Positions 62,904 through 64,000 of a stretch of 64,000 nucleotides of DNA are shown piece after piece. The first letter of the stretch is position 1, and the number at the start of each line of letters is the position of its first letter. The notes under the pieces were generated by a model that saw only the letters and a list, made by a program, of their open reading frames with translations, was not told where the DNA came from and did no database searches. The position numbers were made by a program, and so were the translations under genes. The stretch is from Brevibacterium sp. UCMA 11754 (GTDB lineage: Bacteria; Actinomycetota; Actinomycetes; Actinomycetales; Brevibacteriaceae): NCBI RefSeq assembly GCF_021532275.1, contig NZ_JACBOT010000010.1:86189-150188 (forward strand). Reading direction: 5' to 3'.

Positions 62904-64000
62904 ACCTGACCCTGCCGATCTGATCGTCCGTGTCTGCTGGCCCAGGGCAGCCGGACGCTGATGTGCGTGCCGTCCCCGCTCGCCGAGGTGATCTCGAAGG
63001 TTCCGTCGAGGAGCTTGGTCCTCTCCCGCATCCCGATGATTCCGGTGCCCGAGTCGTCGTCTCGCCCGAGGCTTGCTTCGTCGGTTCCGTGGCCGTCGTC
63101 GCCGATCTCGATGTGCAGGAACTCGCCGTCACGGGAAACTCTGACGTTCGCCCGAGTGGCGTGAGCGTGGCGGACCACATTCGTCAGCGCCTCCTGCGCG
63201 ATCCGGTAGGCGGCCGCATCGGCGGCACTGCCGGGGTTCTCTCGAGTGCCGTCGGCTCTGAGTTCGCGCCTGTCATCGAGGTGGATGGATGGTCGACCCG
63301 TCATCGCGGCGCGATGAGTGCCGGCAGATCGTCGAGGCCAGGCACTGGGGCCAACAGCTCGGCCCTACCTTCGCCGACACCGGCCGGGTCGGGGTCGGCA
63401 GCGTCCGAGCGCATCGTGTGGAGCACGGAGCGGACCTCGTTGAGTCCCGTTCGGCTCAGCTCCTTGATGGCGGCGAGCGCGCCTCTGGCCTGCTCAGGGT
63501 CGCGGTCGATGAGGTGTTCGCCCACACCGGCCTGCACGTTGATCTGCGACAGGGAATGGCCCAGCACATCGTGCAGGTCTCTGGCGATGCGCAGCCTTTC
63601 GGCCTCAATCACCTCATGGTGCCGGGCCCGCGCGCCTCCTCGGCCGCGATCCTCCGGCCCTCGCGCCTGCGTCGGGCGAAGGCTCCGATGCTCAGAGTGA
63701 TGATCAGACCGATCGTCGCAGAGGCCACACGCCCCACCGACCAGTCGACTTCGAGGAAGGAGCCGAGCAGCAGGGCGCCCGACCAGACACCAGCGGCCGA
63801 GGCGATGGCCCAGATCTGATGCCCGCGGACCATGGCCACGACGAGAGCGAAGAGGAATGCCGCATAGAACGGCGTCATCTGAGGTCCGGTGAGCCCCTGC
63901 GCCCACATTCCGCCCGGACCCTCCCCTGACCAGGAGGATTGCCTGGAACCGTGGGCCCACACGCCGGAAAGGCTGGATCTTGCCAGCGCGGCCCATACGA
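62900..64000 (-). pseudogene. Sensor histidine kinase (NarL/DesK type), disrupted by two frameshifts, 5' partial
   Basis: Three parts of one kinase lie in three frames. From the window edge to about 63630 one frame has membrane helices (PFYAAFLFALVVAMVRG, ATIGLIITLSIGAFARRR) ending after EEARG. A second frame (about 63640 to 63301) holds HisKA_3 with VIEAERLRIARDLHDVLGHSLSQ and LHTMRSDA. A third (63304 to 62900) holds the ATPase domain with YRIAQEALTNVVRHAHATRANV and GTGIIGMRERTKLL. Each junction needs only a one-base change to join. Either a pseudogene, a programmed split, or sequencing error. The N-terminus continues past the window. Confidence 0.8.

Overview
The window is high-GC bacterial chromosome with the hallmarks of an actinobacterium: a GlxR/Crp regulator, an actinobacterial-type Tad pilus locus, an overlapping aspartokinase/aspartate-semialdehyde dehydrogenase pair, DtxR/IdeR-type iron boxes, many DUF families typical of Actinomycetota, and frequent ATGA, GTGA or TGATG gene overlaps. 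Protein composition and gene set suggest a member of the Micrococcales such as Brevibacterium; the genus is an inference. No IS element, prophage, CRISPR array or rRNA was seen. RNA genes are one tRNA-Ser(GGA) and one small SRP RNA.

Layout. 0-7.3 kb: 3' end of a DUF1998 helicase facing a Tad pilus operon (CpaE/Ssd-like, TadA, TadB, TadC, then a GNAT enzyme, DUF4244 pilin, TadE, TadE-like). 7.4-10.3 kb: a 946-residue low-complexity membrane protein with an SH3-like tail. 10.6-13.1 kb: acetyl-CoA synthetase behind a GlxR/CRP-like site, and a holin-like membrane protein. 13.1-16.2 kb: a TetR regulator and a two-gene ABC exporter, flanked on both sides by nearly identical 29-bp hairpins. 16.2-25 kb: Nudix, endonuclease III, GlxR, metallo-beta-lactamase-fold enzyme, a degenerate Nudix protein, RidA, a 51-residue DUF4177-like protein, a bifunctional penicillin-binding protein and a metallophosphoesterase. 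25-27.9 kb: a zinc ABC importer with a Zur-like operator. 28-36 kb: asd, ask (with an internal beta-subunit start), a DUF2975/HTH pair, recR and dnaX directly overlapping. 35.8-41.5 kb: two operon-like sets of DUF genes, the second ending in a membrane-anchored spermidine-synthase-like protein. 41.5-46.4 kb: Sir2, TIGR03085, flavodoxin, a membrane protein with its winged-helix regulator and a striking operator, and an amidase. 46.5-51.3 kb: AraC regulator and a siderophore ABC importer behind a DtxR box. 51.4-58.4 kb: AlkD-like protein, two ECF42-type sigma factor/DGPF (YCII) pairs each with its own matching predicted promoter, a DUF4333 lipoprotein, an oxidoreductase and a DJ-1/PfpI protein. 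58.4-64 kb: SRP RNA, L,D-transpeptidase, a second iron-siderophore binding protein, an HTH regulator, a SHOCT protein, and a NarL-type response regulator whose partner histidine kinase is broken over three reading frames and runs off the window.

The gene order from the helicase to dnaX follows the Mycobacterium tuberculosis order from Rv3649 to Rv3721c, with local losses and insertions. The places where this window departs from that order (GNAT in the Tad locus, the ABC exporter module, no ybaB between dnaX and recR, no whiB4 or arsA-like pair) are the most informative. The most testable regulatory observation is the pair of TGTCGA-N17-CGWC promoters in front of the two DGPF/ECF42 modules. 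The least understood gene set is the DUF4178/DUF2617/DUF350/aminopropyltransferase cluster.
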